Shown here: piece after piece, positions 16,309 through 26,357 of the stretch
How positions within the stretch are numbered: the stretch's first letter is position 1
Layout of the letters: each line of letters starts with the position of its first letter
Assembly (NCBI RefSeq): GCF_004365355.1
Contig: NZ_SODP01000001.1
Location: 2,177,473-2,241,472 of the forward strand
Direction of reading: 5' to 3'
Length of the DNA stretch: 64,000 nt
DNA from: Kribbella pratensis
GTDB taxonomy: Bacteria; Actinomycetota; Actinomycetes; Propionibacteriales; Kribbellaceae
Made by a program: the position numbers and the translations under genes
Notes under the pieces: model-generated
The model's input: only the letters and a program-made list of their open reading frames with translations
Told to the model about the DNA's origin: nothing
Databases searched by the model: none

Positions 16309-17502
16309 TCAGTCCTCTTCCAGTACGGCGAGACCCGGGAGCTCCTTGCCCTCCAGGTATTCGAGCGAGGCGCCACCGCCGGTGGAGATGTGCCCGAACG
16401 CGTCGTCCGCGAAGCCTAGCTGCCGCACGGCGGCCGCGGAGTCACCGCCACCGACGACGCTCAGCCCGTCCACCTCGGTCAACGCCTGCGCGACGGCCTT
16501 CGTTCCGCCGGCGAACGCCGCCATCTCGAAGACACCCATCGGGCCGTTCCAGAACACGGTCTTCGCGCCGGAGATCTCGGCCGCGAACGCCTTGCCGGAC
16601 TCCGGACCGATGTCGAGGCCGAGCTGGTCGGCCGGGATCGCGTCGGCCGCGACGACGGTGGCCGGCGAGTCGCCCTTGAACTCGGGCGCGACCACGATGT
16701 CGGTCGGCAGCACGATCTTGTCGCCGGCGTCCTTCAGGTACCCGCGGACGATGTCCAGCTGGTCTTCCTCGAGCAGGCTCTTGCCGACCTCGTGGCCCTG
16801 GGCCTTGAGGAACGTGAAGACCATGCCGCCGCCGATCAGCAGCTTGTCGGCCTTGGCCAGCAGGTTGTCGATCACCGCGAGCTTGTCCGACACCTTCGCG
16901 CCGCCGAGCACGACGACATACGGACGGGCCGGGTCCTCGGTCAGCTTCTTCAGCACCTCGACCTCGGCGAGCACCAGGCCGCCGGCCGCGTGCGGGAGCT
17001 TGCGGGCCACGTCGTACACGCTGGCCTGCTTGCGGTGCACGACACCGAAGCCGTCGCTGACGAAGACGTCGGCCAGCGCCGCGAGCTCATCGGCCAGCGC
17101 GCCGCGCTCGGCCTCGTCCTTGCTCTCCTCGCGCGGGTCGTACCGCACGTTCTCGAGCAGCAGGACCTCGCCCTCGTCCAGCTCCTGGACCGCCTCCTGG
17201 GCGCTCTCGCCCGTGACGTCGGTCGCGAAGTGCACGGTGATGCCCTCGGGCTGCAGCAGCTCGCCGAGCCGCTTGGCCACCGGGGCCAGCGTGTACGCCG
17301 GGTTCGGCTCGCCCTTCGGACGGCCGAGGTGCGCGGTGACGATCACCTTCGCGCCGGCCTTGGCGAGCTTGATCAGGGTCGGCAGCGAGGCGCGGATGCG
17401 GCCGTCGTCGCCGATCACCTCGTCCTTGATCGGCACGTTCAGGTCGGACCGGACCAGCACCCGCTGGCCCGCCAGGTCGCCGAGATCTTCGATGGTCTTC
17501 AC
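16309..17502 (-). CDS. pgk: Phosphoglycerate kinase
   Basis: The 397-residue two-domain kinase transfers phosphate from 1,3-bisphosphoglycerate to ADP. Motifs are the N-terminal [14 protein letters not shown], the substrate arginines in [20 protein letters not shown], the nucleotide-site [10 protein letters not shown] and the C-terminal [11 protein letters not shown] and [13 protein letters not shown]. Length is standard. It sits between gap and tpiA. A hairpin in the 94-bp gap-pgk space may adjust relative expression. Confidence 0.98.
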   Translation of the reverse strand: MKTIEDLGDLAGQRVLVRSDLNVPIKDEVIGDDGRIRASLPTLIKLAKAGAKVIVTAHLGRPKGEPNPAYTLAPVAKRLGELLQPEGITVHFATDVTGESAQEAVQELDEGEVLLLENVRYDPREESKDEAERGALADELAALADVFVSDGFGVVHRKQASVYDVARKLPHAAGGLVLAEVEVLKKLTEDPARPYVVVLGGAKVSDKLAVIDNLLAKADKLLIGGGMVFTFLKAQGHEVGKSLLEEDQLDIVRGYLKDAGDKIVLPTDIVVAPEFKGDSPATVVAADAIPADQLGLDIGPESGKAFAAEISGAKTVFWNGPMGVFEMAAFAGGTKAVAQALTEVDGLSVVGGGDSAAAVRQLGFADDAFGHISTGGGASLEYLEGKELPGLAVLEED

Positions 17503-17526
17503 AGTTCAGCTTTCTCGGGTGAACGA

Positions 17527-17567
17527 GCTTGCGTCCGAAGAAGCACCAGGGCTCTCCGGACGCAAGC
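17527..17567 (-). terminator. Hairpin between gap and pgk (attenuator or processing site)
   Basis: GCTTGCGTCCG (17527-17537) and CGGACGCAAGC (17557-17567) form a perfect 11-bp stem with a 19-nt loop. It lies 30 nt past the gap stop codon and just upstream of pgk, so it probably gives partial termination or an mRNA stability boundary. Confidence 0.65.
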
Positions 17568-17596
17568 GGGGGAACATCAGAGCTGTCTCAGCTGGG

Positions 17597-18643
<1,047 letters not shown>

Positions 18644-18751
18644 CTACAGTCCGAACATTAGCCCAACAGCCCACCTGGCCAACTGGTAGCGTCCACATCA
18701 GACCACCATGACCCGCGGGTAGCCGTCCGAGCAGACCACCCGCACACACAA

Positions 18752-18776
18752 CTGCCCCGGAAACCTTCCGGGGCAG
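18752..18776 (-). terminator. Hairpin terminator downstream of the gene at 18809-19198
   Basis: CTGCCCCGGAA, loop ACC and TTCCGGGGCAG form a perfect 11-bp stem. It separates the hypothetical gene and whiA from the gap promoter region. Confidence 0.85.
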
Positions 18777-18808
18777 CCTGTTGAATACCAGTTGACCAGC
18801 TGGTGACC

Positions 18809-19198
18809 TCAATACCCGAGCGCGGCACCCGCGGCGCGCGCCGCCGAAGCACTGCCGGTCTGCTCCTTCGCGCCGTCCGCACTCGCCGCCGGCGCTGCGC
18901 TCCCCGCGGGTGCGTGCCCGGTGTTCAGCAGCTTCGCGGCCAACGCCGCATCTCCTGGCGCACCGATCGCCAGCGTCGCCTTCACACCGTCCAGCCGGCC
19001 CGGCGCAGCCGCCTGGAACCCGTCGTCCGGCCAGTTCGCAACAGGAGACTCCGGGTCGGCGACCATCTTGCCCTGTTGCGCTTGCTGCTTGCGGTACTCC
19101 TCCAGAGCCCGCTGCCGTTCCATCTCCTTGATGGCGTTCTCGGTCCGGACGCGCTCCAACTCGTCGCGCGCCCTTGCCTCGTCCTCTGCCGTACCCAT
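18809..19198 (-). CDS. Hypothetical protein, charged coiled coil plus Ala-rich tail
   Basis: I do not recognise this 129-residue protein. Residues 1-45 are a highly charged helix likely to be a coiled coil (EDEARARDELERVRTENAIK then EMERQRALEEYRKQQAQQGK). A middle segment contains PVANWPDDGFQAAAPGRLDG, and the tail is Ala/Gly/Ser-rich (APAGSAAPAASADGAKEQTG). No membrane segment or signal peptide is seen. ATG 19198 has GGGAG 4-5 nt upstream. It lies 77 bp downstream of whiA on the same strand and ends at a terminator, so it may be cotranscribed with whiA. Confidence 0.7.
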   Translation of the reverse strand: MGTAEDEARARDELERVRTENAIKEMERQRALEEYRKQQAQQGKMVADPESPVANWPDDGFQAAAPGRLDGVKATLAIGAPGDAALAAKLLNTGHAPAGSAAPAASADGAKEQTGSASAARAAGAALGY

Positions 19199-19275
19199 CG
19201 GTCTCCCATCGTCGTGGTGCGACGATGCAACCAGAGGTGCAAGAGCCGGATGAGCCGTTTCAGATAACGATCCGG

Positions 19276-20259
19276 TCAGGCCGGGTCGAGCATTTCTGGG
19301 GTCAGGTTGGCTTCGGTGTTGGGGATGCCGAGGTCGGCGGCGCGCTTGTCGGCCATGGCGAGCAGGCGGCGGATGCGGCCGGCTACTGCGTCCTTGGTGA
19401 GAGCTGGCTCGTGCAGCTGGCCGAGCTCCTCGAGGCTTGCCTGCTTGTGCTCGAGACGCAGCTTGCCCGCGATCTGCAGGTGATCGGGTACGTCGTCGCC
19501 GAGGATCTCCAGCGCCCGCTCGACGCGTGCACCGGCCGCGACCGCAGCCCGGGCGGAGCGGCGCAGGTTTGCGTCGTCGAAGTTCGCCAGCCGGTTCGCG
19601 GTCGCGCGGACCTCGCGACGCATCCGGCGCTCCTCCCACGCCAGCACCGACTCGTGCGCACCCAGCCGGGTGAGCAGCGCGCCGATGGCGTCACCGTCGC
19701 GGATCACGACGCGGTCGACGTTCCGCACCTCGCGGGCCTTCGAACCGATGCCGAGCCGCCGCGCCGCACCGACCAGAGCCAACGCCGCCTCCGGACCGGG
19801 GCACGTCACCTCGAGCGAGGACGACCGGCCGGGCTCGGTCAGCGAGCCATGCGCGAGGAACGCTCCCCGCCAGGCCGCGACGGCATCACACGAAGCGCCG
19901 GACACGACCGCCGGCGGAAGGCCTCGCACCGGTCGGCCACGGTTGTCCACCAGCCCGGTCTGCCGCGCCAACGCGTCACCGTCGCGGACCACGCGGACGA
20001 CGTACTTCGTCTGCTTGCGGATGCCGGACGGGGAAATCACCACCACGTCCGACGGGTGACCGAAGATCTCCGCGATGTCCTTGCGCAACCGCCGGGCCGC
20101 GGCGCCGCTGTCGAGCTCGGCCTCCACGACGATCCGTCCGGACACCAGGTGCAGCCCGCCCGCGAACCGCAGGATCGACGAGACCTCGGCCTTGCGGCAA
20201 CACGGTTTCGTCACCTGAATACTGGTCAGCTCGGACTTCACCTGTGCTGTCATCGCCAT
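19276..20259 (-). CDS. whiA: WhiA, DNA-binding developmental/cell-division regulator
   Basis: The 327-residue protein combines a LAGLIDADG-like N-terminal domain (starting [14 protein letters not shown]) with a C-terminal helix-turn-helix ([20 protein letters not shown] then [16 protein letters not shown]). WhiA acts with WhiB in sporulation septation in Streptomyces and is conserved in Gram-positives. ATG 20259 is chosen because GGGAGG lies 9 nt upstream and it reproduces the family N-terminus. It normally follows yvcK directly; here an inverted sigma-factor module of about 2 kb separates them, so it must have its own promoter in the 138 bp shared with the sigma gene. Confidence 0.96.
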   Translation of the reverse strand: MAMTAQVKSELTSIQVTKPCCRKAEVSSILRFAGGLHLVSGRIVVEAELDSGAAARRLRKDIAEIFGHPSDVVVISPSGIRKQTKYVVRVVRDGDALARQTGLVDNRGRPVRGLPPAVVSGASCDAVAAWRGAFLAHGSLTEPGRSSSLEVTCPGPEAALALVGAARRLGIGSKAREVRNVDRVVIRDGDAIGALLTRLGAHESVLAWEERRMRREVRATANRLANFDDANLRRSARAAVAAGARVERALEILGDDVPDHLQIAGKLRLEHKQASLEELGQLHEPALTKDAVAGRIRRLLAMADKRAADLGIPNTEANLTPEMLDPA

Positions 20260-20341
20260 GAAGGCCATCCTCCCACCCATGTCAAAGACCCTTGGACCAC
20301 CAACGGCCCCGAGCCGCCCCGGTTACGGGCATCCGGGCCGC

Positions 20342-20370
20342 TGCAACCTTCCGGCACGTTGATCGCGTTA
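20342..20370 (+). promoter_or_regulatory. Candidate ECF-type promoter of the sigma gene
   Basis: TGCAACC (20342-20348, AAC core) is followed 18 nt after the AAC by CGTTA (20366-20370), resembling ECF -35/-10 elements (AAC and CGT). The same TGCAACC(T/A)TCC string precedes the second ECF gene at 51635. Autoregulation is inferred; the spacer is slightly long. Confidence 0.35.
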
Positions 20371-20397
20371 CCCCGGCGACATTGTGAGAGGAGGCGC

Positions 20398-20904
20398 ATG
20401 AAGGCATCGGATGAAGCCGAGTTCACCGAGTTCGCCGCCGCCATGATCCGGCGGCTGCGGCGTACGGCGTACCTGATGTGCGGTGACTGGCACCGCGCCG
20501 AGGATGCCGCGCAGGACGCGTTGGTCAAGGTGTACCGCCGCTGGAACCGGATCGACCGCACGCACGGCCTGAACAGCTACGCCCACCAGTGCTTGGTCAC
20601 GTCGGTCTTCGACCAGTCCCGCAAGCCGTGGCGGCGCGAGCGGTTCGTCGACGCCGACGACCTGGACCGGATGCTGCCCGACGCGGCCGGTGTCGTCGAC
20701 GACCGGATGCTGGTCGTCGAGGCCTTGGCCGCGCTGCCACCGAGCCAACGAGCCTGCGTCGTACTGCGTCACTACGGCGATCTCAGCATCGAACAAACCG
20801 CCGCCGTCCTCGGGATCGGCGTCGGCGGCGTGAAGAGCCAGACCTCCCGAGCCCTCACCCGCCTCCGCGAACTTCTCGACCAGACCGAAAGGAGCGCCCC
20901 GTGA
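20398..20904 (+). CDS. SigE-family ECF RNA polymerase sigma factor
   Basis: The 168-residue ECF sigma factor contains region 2 (AYLMCGDWHRAEDAAQDALV then KVYRRWNRI) and region 4 (LPPSQRACVVLRHYGDLSIE then QTAAVLGIGVGGVKSQTSRA). It matches the actinobacterial SigE-family pattern in which the gene is followed by a membrane partner. GAGAGGAGG precedes ATG 20398 by 4 nt. The stop overlaps the partner's GTG as GTGA. Together the two genes are inserted, in opposite orientation, between whiA and yvcK. The inducing signal is unknown. Confidence 0.92.
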   Translation: MKASDEAEFTEFAAAMIRRLRRTAYLMCGDWHRAEDAAQDALVKVYRRWNRIDRTHGLNSYAHQCLVTSVFDQSRKPWRRERFVDADDLDRMLPDAAGVVDDRMLVVEALAALPPSQRACVVLRHYGDLSIEQTAAVLGIGVGGVKSQTSRALTRLRELLDQTERSAP

Positions 20905-22343
20905 ACAACGACATCGAACACCTGCTGGCGACCGCCGCCGACGACACCGACCGGCCGCTGAACACCGACGTCGACGACCTGCTGATCCGGGCCCGGCGTT
21001 CGGTCCGCCGAACCAGGATCGCGACCGCTTCCACCGCGGTCCTCACCACTGCGGCGATCATCGGGGGCATCGCCACCTGGTCCGCGACCCGTGACGAGAG
21101 CGCCGGCCCGGCCGGTACGCCGACGGGTCAGACCATCACGATCGACGTCAAGACCGGCCGCATCGTCGACAACGAGACCGGCAAGACAGTCGTGCCGGCG
21201 CCGCCGATGAGCCCGTTGCCGGACGCCGAGGTGCTGGACCGCTGCGCGCGCTACGACCTGGCCTACCAGCGCCTCGCCCACAGCGAGCGCAAGACCATCG
21301 ACCATGCAGGTCCGATCAACGGCCGGTGGAAGGTCCTCGTGAAGAGCGGCGACCAGTCCGTACTGAACGCCCTGCTCCTCTCGCCCGACAAGTCGATCGT
21401 CGCGACGTGCACGATGAGCGGCCCGACGAAGCCGGACAGCCTCGCCCGCTCCGGTGCGGCGACGGTCGAGGAGAGGAGCCGGTACCGGAATCCCTTGACC
21501 ATGCAGGAGGGATTCCGGGTTCCGGTGCCCGGTGTGAGCCGCGTGCTGCTCGACATCGCCGGGGAGAGCAGTCCTCGCGAGGCCCTGGTCGGAACGGACG
21601 GATATGCGACCCTCGGGCATCTCGGCAAGGACAACAAGCTCATCACGCTGAATCGCATCCGGGGCTACGACTCGAGCGGCAAGAAGGTTTACGACCAGAC
21701 GCCCAAGCCGTTCGCTGCCCCGGCCCGGACCGTCGATCCGGCGGTGACCGTCAAGACCGCGCAGGCGATCACGCCGGTGGTCGTGCTCACGAAGGAGCCC
21801 GGGACCGGGAGGCCGCTCATCGCCGCGCCACCCGTCAGTCCGCTCACCGACGAACAGGTCACCACTCGGTGCGAAGGCGTCGACGAGATCTACTTCAAGG
21901 ATCTCGACAAGGGCGGCGTGAACACCGACGACGCAGTGATCAAGGCCGCCGGACCCATCTCGCGGGCGTGGCAGGTGGCGCTCAAGACCGGCACCGGCGA
22001 CAAGCTGACGGCCTTGCTGATCTCGCCGGACAAGCGCGTGTTCGCGTGGTGTCACATGCTGACGCCGACGGCCAAGGGTGCGTACGACTACACCCGCGGC
22101 GCGGTCCAGGCCGACGGGAAGTTCGCGAAGTCGCCCGACTTCGCGATGGTTCCCGACGGGGTCGCGCAGATCGTCGTCGACCTGCCGGCAGGACCGACGC
22201 GGGCACTGATGTCGAACGGCTTCTTCATCTGGGGCCTGACCGGCGGGAACTCCAACGTTAAGAGCGTCCGGGTGCACGGGTACGACGCCGAGGGCAAGCA
22301 GATCTACAACCAGCCCATGGACCTGGACGTCGACTTCGACTAG
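20901..22343 (+). CDS. Single-pass membrane partner of ECF sigma factor, two tandem extracytoplasmic domains
   Basis: The 480-residue protein has a short cytoplasmic N-terminus (1-43, with DDLLIRARRSVRRTRI), one membrane helix (about 44-60) and an outside region with two similar domains. Domain 1 spans about 98-268 (APPMSPLPDAEVLDRC, Cys115, Cys170, IRGYDSSGKKVY). Domain 2 spans about 308-471 (APPVSPLTDEQVTTRC, Cys324, Cys384, VHGYDAEGKQIY). The layout suggests an anti-sigma or sensor protein for the preceding sigma factor, but I see no zinc-binding anti-sigma HxxxCxxC motif. A related single-domain protein occurs at 52285. The 3' end shares the palindromic stop CTAG (22340-22343) with yvcK. 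Confidence 0.8.
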   Translation: MNNDIEHLLATAADDTDRPLNTDVDDLLIRARRSVRRTRIATASTAVLTTAAIIGGIATWSATRDESAGPAGTPTGQTITIDVKTGRIVDNETGKTVVPAPPMSPLPDAEVLDRCARYDLAYQRLAHSERKTIDHAGPINGRWKVLVKSGDQSVLNALLLSPDKSIVATCTMSGPTKPDSLARSGAATVEERSRYRNPLTMQEGFRVPVPGVSRVLLDIAGESSPREALVGTDGYATLGHLGKDNKLITLNRIRGYDSSGKKVYDQTPKPFAAPARTVDPAVTVKTAQAITPVVVLTKEPGTGRPLIAAPPVSPLTDEQVTTRCEGVDEIYFKDLDKGGVNTDDAVIKAAGPISRAWQVALKTGTGDKLTALLISPDKRVFAWCHMLTPTAKGAYDYTRGAVQADGKFAKSPDFAMVPDGVAQIVVDLPAGPTRALMSNGFFIWGLTGGNSNVKSVRVHGYDAEGKQIYNQPMDLDVDFD

Positions 22344-23368
22344 CTGAAAATCTCGCGGTAGACCTTCGCCAGCTTGTCCGGGGCGTGGTGCAGCTCCTGT
22401 TCGTCGTCGGCGATATCGGCGATCACCAGCTCGGCCCCGAGGGATTCCGCCGTACGGCGGAGTGACTCGGGGTCGGGCACGTGGCCGGTGTCGGCGAGGA
22501 CGACGTCGATCCGCAGGTCGGGGGCGTGCGCGGCCAGCACCTCGAGGTGGGTCTCGGGCGAGAAGCCGTCGGTCTCGCCCTTCTGCTCCCCCAGGTTCAG
22601 CGTGAGGAGCCGGCGGGCACTGGTCAGCTCGAGACCGCGGCAGAGCTCGGGGACCAGCAGATTCGGGATCACGGACGTGAACCACGAGCCCGGGCCGACC
22701 ACGACCCAGTCGGCCTCCGCGATGGCGACGAGTGCCTCCGGGCACGCGGGCGGGTCGGCCGGGTCGAGCGCGACGTCGACCACGTGCCCCTCGGTCGTCG
22801 CCACCTCGGCCTGACCGCGGATCTCGGTGATCGCCTCGGGATGGGCCGGATCGAGCCCGAGCACCCGCGCGGTGATATCGAGCGGTACTGAGGACATCGG
22901 CAGCACCCGCCCTTGTGCACCGAGCAATCGCGCGACCCAGTCGAGTCCGTCGACCGCCTCGCCGAGCAGCTCCCACAACGCGACGATCAGCAGGTTGCCG
23001 ACCGCGTGGTCGTGCAGCTCACCGTTGCTGCGGAAGCGATGCTGCAGTACGTCGGCCCACGTGCGGCCCCACTCGTCGTCGCGGCACAACGCGGCCAGCG
23101 CCATCCGCAGATCACCCGGAGGCAGTACGCCGAGCTCCTGGCGCAGCCGCCCGGACGAGCCGCCGTTGTCGGCGACCGTGACGACCGCGGTCAGCTGGTC
23201 GGTGACGTGACGAAGCGCGGAGAGAGAGGCAGCCAAGCCGTGTCCCCCGCCAAGTGCTACGACCTTGGGAGACGGGCGGGGGTCTGAGGGTCGCCCCCCA
23301 GAGGAAACATCAGAGCGCTCAGGCCCGTGCTCTTCGCGGGCAGAGCTGTCCCAAGCGTTCTGGGTCAC
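22340..23368 (-). CDS. yvcK: YvcK/CofD-like gluconeogenesis factor
   Basis: The 342-residue protein has the GGGHGLAASLSALRHV nucleotide-binding start, VTVADNGGSSGRLRQELGVL, the NGELHDHAVGNLLI segment and VVVGPGSWFTSVIPNLLVPE, all diagnostic for the YvcK (CofD-like, 2-phospho-L-lactate transferase fold) family. YvcK binds UDP-sugars and is needed for cell-wall growth and carbon metabolism in Gram-positives. The GTG start overlaps the rapZ stop as GTGA. Residues 1-33 are a variable extension. It is the third gene of uvrC-rapZ-yvcK. Confidence 0.94.
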   Translation of the reverse strand: MTQNAWDSSAREEHGPERSDVSSGGRPSDPRPSPKVVALGGGHGLAASLSALRHVTDQLTAVVTVADNGGSSGRLRQELGVLPPGDLRMALAALCRDDEWGRTWADVLQHRFRSNGELHDHAVGNLLIVALWELLGEAVDGLDWVARLLGAQGRVLPMSSVPLDITARVLGLDPAHPEAITEIRGQAEVATTEGHVVDVALDPADPPACPEALVAIAEADWVVVGPGSWFTSVIPNLLVPELCRGLELTSARRLLTLNLGEQKGETDGFSPETHLEVLAAHAPDLRIDVVLADTGHVPDPESLRRTAESLGAELVIADIADDEQELHHAPDKLAKVYREIFS

Positions 23369-24231
23369 TCCCGCCCCAGATCACGATGTACCACCAACGT
23401 CGGTGAGCCCTTCTCGCGCAGCCTCCGGGCGATCTCCTCGGCCATCGCGACGCTGCGGTGCTTTCCCCCGGTGCAGCCGATCGCGACGGTGACGAAGCGC
23501 TTGCCCTCGTTCAGGTAGCCGCTCCGCAAGGTGTCCAGCACGTCCACGTAGTTCTGCAGGAACTGCTGGGCCAGCGGATGGCCGAGCACGAAGTCTGACA
23601 CAGGCTTGTCCTGGCCGGTCATCGGGCGGAGGTCCGGCTGCCAGTACGGGTTCGGGATGAAGCGCATGTCGGCGACCACATCGGCGTCGACCGGGATGCC
23701 GTACTTGAACCCGAACGACACCACAGTCGCGCGCAGCTCGGCGTTCTCCTCGTCGCCGAACGCGTTCACGATCTTCGCGGCGAGCTGGTGGATGTTCAGG
23801 CTCGACGTGTCGATGACCAGGTCGGCGCCGGCCCGGATGTCGCCGAGCAGCTCGCGCTCGCGCTGGATGCCGTCGAGCAGCCGGCCCTCGCCCTGCAGCG
23901 GGTGCGGCCGGCGGACACTCTCCTGCCGGCGCACGATCACATCGTCGGACGCCTCCAGGAACAGCGTCAGCGGGCGGTACCCCTTCAGCCGCAGGTCGTG
24001 GATGGCCGAGCTCAGCTCCTCGAAGAACAGGCCGGTCCGGACGTCGACCACGACCGCGAGCCGCGGCGCCGCGCCGGTGCCGATGACCTGCTCGACGAGC
24101 GTGGTCAGGAACATCGGCGGCAGGTTGTCCACGACGAACCAGCCGAGGTCTTCCAGTACGTCGGCGACGGAGCTTCGTCCCGCGCCGGACATGCCGGACA
24201 CGATGATGAGGTTGCCGCCCGTGTCGTCCAT
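23365..24231 (-). CDS. rapZ: RNase adapter RapZ / nucleotide-binding protein YvcJ
   Basis: The 288-residue protein has a Walker A loop IIVSGMSGAGRSSVADVLED at residues 9-28, a Walker B-like FLEASDDV, and the conserved C-terminal domain (FVLGHPLAQQFLQNYVDVLD then VTVAIGCTGGKHRSV). It hydrolyses nucleotides; in E. coli RapZ regulates GlmS sRNA, while actinobacterial copies have a less defined role. ATG overlaps the uvrC stop (TGATG) and the 3' end overlaps yvcK, implying tight translational coupling in the operon. Confidence 0.95.
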   Translation of the reverse strand: MDDTGGNLIIVSGMSGAGRSSVADVLEDLGWFVVDNLPPMFLTTLVEQVIGTGAAPRLAVVVDVRTGLFFEELSSAIHDLRLKGYRPLTLFLEASDDVIVRRQESVRRPHPLQGEGRLLDGIQRERELLGDIRAGADLVIDTSSLNIHQLAAKIVNAFGDEENAELRATVVSFGFKYGIPVDADVVADMRFIPNPYWQPDLRPMTGQDKPVSDFVLGHPLAQQFLQNYVDVLDTLRSGYLNEGKRFVTVAIGCTGGKHRSVAMAEEIARRLREKGSPTLVVHRDLGRE

Positions 24232-26276
24232 CAGTTCTCAGTTCTCCCTGGGTCCCCGTCGGCCAAATCCGTTGACGACAGTCCGGCCGGCGCCGGGACG
24301 TCGTCGCCCAGTATCTCGCCCGTGGCCGTGTTGACCGACGGTGCCCGGCCGGTTTCCGCCTTCGTTGCGGCAGCGTTAACCGCCAGTACGACCGACTCCG
24401 CCAGCCGCGGCCCGAATCCGGGGAGACTCGCCACCTCGTCGACGGTGGCCTGACGCAACTTCTTCAGCGAGCCGAAATGACGCAGCAGCGTCTTGCGCCG
24501 CACCTCGCCGAGACCGGGGACCTCGTCGAGCGTGCTCTCGACCATCGACTTCGATCGCCGGCTGCGGTGGTGTGTGATCGCGAACCGGTGCGCCTCGTCC
24601 CGCAGTCGCTGCAGGAGGTACAGGCCTTCCGACGTACGGGAGAAGATGACCGGGTCCTCCTCGTCGGGGAGCCAGACCTCCTCGAGCCGCTTGGCGAGAC
24701 CGCAGACCGGGATGTCGCCGAGCCCCAGCTCGTCCATCGCCTGGCGGGCCGCGGCAACCTGGGGCGGACCACCGTCGACCACGACGAGCCCCGGCGCGTA
24801 GGAGAACTTCTTCGCTCGCCCGGTCTCGGGGTCGATCAGCGCGCCGTTCGGGTCGTCGTCCCCGGTCATCGTGGCGCGCTCGTCGAGGAGGCGTTTGAAG
24901 CGGCGGGTGAGGACCTCGGCGATCGAGGCGACGTCGTTCTGGCCGTCGACGCCCTTGATCACGAACCGCCGGTACTCGCTCTTGCGGGGCAGGCCGTCCT
25001 CGAACACGACCATCGAGGCGACCACCTCGGTGCCTTGCAGGTTGGAGACGTCGTAGCACTCCAGCCGCAGCGGCGCCTCGGGCAGGTCGAGCCCGGCCTG
25101 GATCTCCTCGAGCGCCTGGTTGCGGGTGGTCAGATCGCTGGCCCGCTTGGTCTTGTGCATGGTCAGCGTCTGCAGCGCGTTCCGCTCGACGGTCTCCATC
25201 AGCGCCTTCTTGTCGCCGCGCTGCGGGACCCGGATCGACACCCGCGCGCCGCGGATCCCCTCCAGCCACTGGGTCAGCGCGTCGGCGTCCTCCGGCATCG
25301 TCGGGACCAGGATCTCGCGCGGGATCGCGTCGACCGAGTCGTCGGCGTACATCTGCTGGATGAAGCGCGAGACGAGATCGCCGGTGGTTGCCGTGCCGTC
25401 GGCTTTGTCGGCGATCCAGCCGCGCTCACCGCGGATCCGCCCGCCACGGACGTAGAAGATCTGCACGGCGACTTCGAGCGGGTCCTCGCTCAGCGCAATC
25501 ACGTCGGTGTCGGTGCCGTCGCCGAGAACCACGGCGTTCTTGGCCAGCGCCTTCTCCAGCGCGGCCAGGTCGTCGCGGATCTTCGCGGCCCGCTCGTACT
25601 CCAGCTCGGCCGCCGCGGCCTTCATCTCCTTCTCCAGCCGGCGCACGTACGTCGCGGTCTGGCCGGACAGGAACGCCGCGAAGTCCTCGACGATCTGGCG
25701 ATGCTCCTCCTGGCTCACCTGCCCGGTGCAGGGCGCGGCGCATTTGCCGATGTACCCGAGCAGGCAGGGCCGGCCGATCTGGCGGTGCCGGTTGAAGACG
25801 CCCTTGCTGCACGAGCGCATCGGGAACACCCGCAGCAGCAGGTCGACGGTCTCGCGGATCGCCCAGGCGTGGCTGTACGGACCGAAGTACTTCACGCCCT
25901 TCTTCTTCTGACCTCGGCCGACCATCACCCGCGGGTACTCCTCGTTGAGGGTGATGGCGAGCCACGGGTACGACTTGTCGTCGCGGTACTTCACGTTGAA
26001 GCGCGGGTCGTACTCCTTGATCCAGGAGTACTCCAGCTGGAGCGATTCGACCTCGCTGGCGACCACGGTCCACTCGACCTTCGAGGCCGTCGTCACCATC
26101 GCCTGCGTCCGCGGGTGCAGGTTCACCAGATCCTGGAAGTACGACGACAACCGGGCCCGCAGGTTCTTCGCCTTGCCGACGTAGATGACCCGCCCGGCGG
26201 AGTCGCTGAAACGGTAGACGCCGGGTGAGTCGGGGATCGATCCCGGAGCGGGACGGTACGAGGACGGATCAGCCAC
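24231..26276 (-). CDS. uvrC: Excinuclease ABC subunit C
   Basis: The 681-residue UvrC makes both incisions in nucleotide excision repair. It has the GIY-YIG nuclease domain ([20 protein letters not shown], then [11 protein letters not shown]), a UVR helical hairpin around [20 protein letters not shown], an RNase H-like endonuclease domain ([33 protein letters not shown]) and C-terminal helix-hairpin-helix motifs ([16 protein letters not shown]). The GTG start at 26276 lies 6 nt after the -10 box of a strong DNA-damage-type promoter and is leaderless. It is the first gene of the uvrC-rapZ-yvcK operon. Confidence 0.97.
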   Translation of the reverse strand: MADPSSYRPAPGSIPDSPGVYRFSDSAGRVIYVGKAKNLRARLSSYFQDLVNLHPRTQAMVTTASKVEWTVVASEVESLQLEYSWIKEYDPRFNVKYRDDKSYPWLAITLNEEYPRVMVGRGQKKKGVKYFGPYSHAWAIRETVDLLLRVFPMRSCSKGVFNRHRQIGRPCLLGYIGKCAAPCTGQVSQEEHRQIVEDFAAFLSGQTATYVRRLEKEMKAAAAELEYERAAKIRDDLAALEKALAKNAVVLGDGTDTDVIALSEDPLEVAVQIFYVRGGRIRGERGWIADKADGTATTGDLVSRFIQQMYADDSVDAIPREILVPTMPEDADALTQWLEGIRGARVSIRVPQRGDKKALMETVERNALQTLTMHKTKRASDLTTRNQALEEIQAGLDLPEAPLRLECYDVSNLQGTEVVASMVVFEDGLPRKSEYRRFVIKGVDGQNDVASIAEVLTRRFKRLLDERATMTGDDDPNGALIDPETGRAKKFSYAPGLVVVDGGPPQVAAARQAMDELGLGDIPVCGLAKRLEEVWLPDEEDPVIFSRTSEGLYLLQRLRDEAHRFAITHHRSRRSKSMVESTLDEVPGLGEVRRKTLLRHFGSLKKLRQATVDEVASLPGFGPRLAESVVLAVNAAATKAETGRAPSVNTATGEILGDDVPAPAGLSSTDLADGDPGRTEN

Positions 26277-26282
26277 CCAACC

Positions 26283-26305
26283 ACCCTAGTTCGGGTCGCC
26301 GACAA
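26283..26305 (-). promoter_or_regulatory. RecA-independent DNA-damage (PafBC-type) promoter of uvrC
   Basis: Reading the minus strand: TTGTCGGCG (26305-26297), 8 nt, TAGGGT (26288-26283), then 6 nt to the GTG start of uvrC. The published mycobacterial consensus for the RecA-NDp promoter is TTGTCRGTG-N8-TANNNT; this copy differs at one base only. Confidence 0.8.
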
Positions 26306-26357
26306 TCCGGAATTCCGGCAAAGTTTCTACCGCAAGTTCAATGACAGACTTGAAGGT

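Noticed and set aside
20772-22976. 734-codon minus-strand frame opposite the sigma-partner gene
   Set aside because: Arg/Gly-rich shadow; the plus-strand gene has a membrane helix, a repeated domain and GTGA coupling, and yvcK covers the right-hand part.
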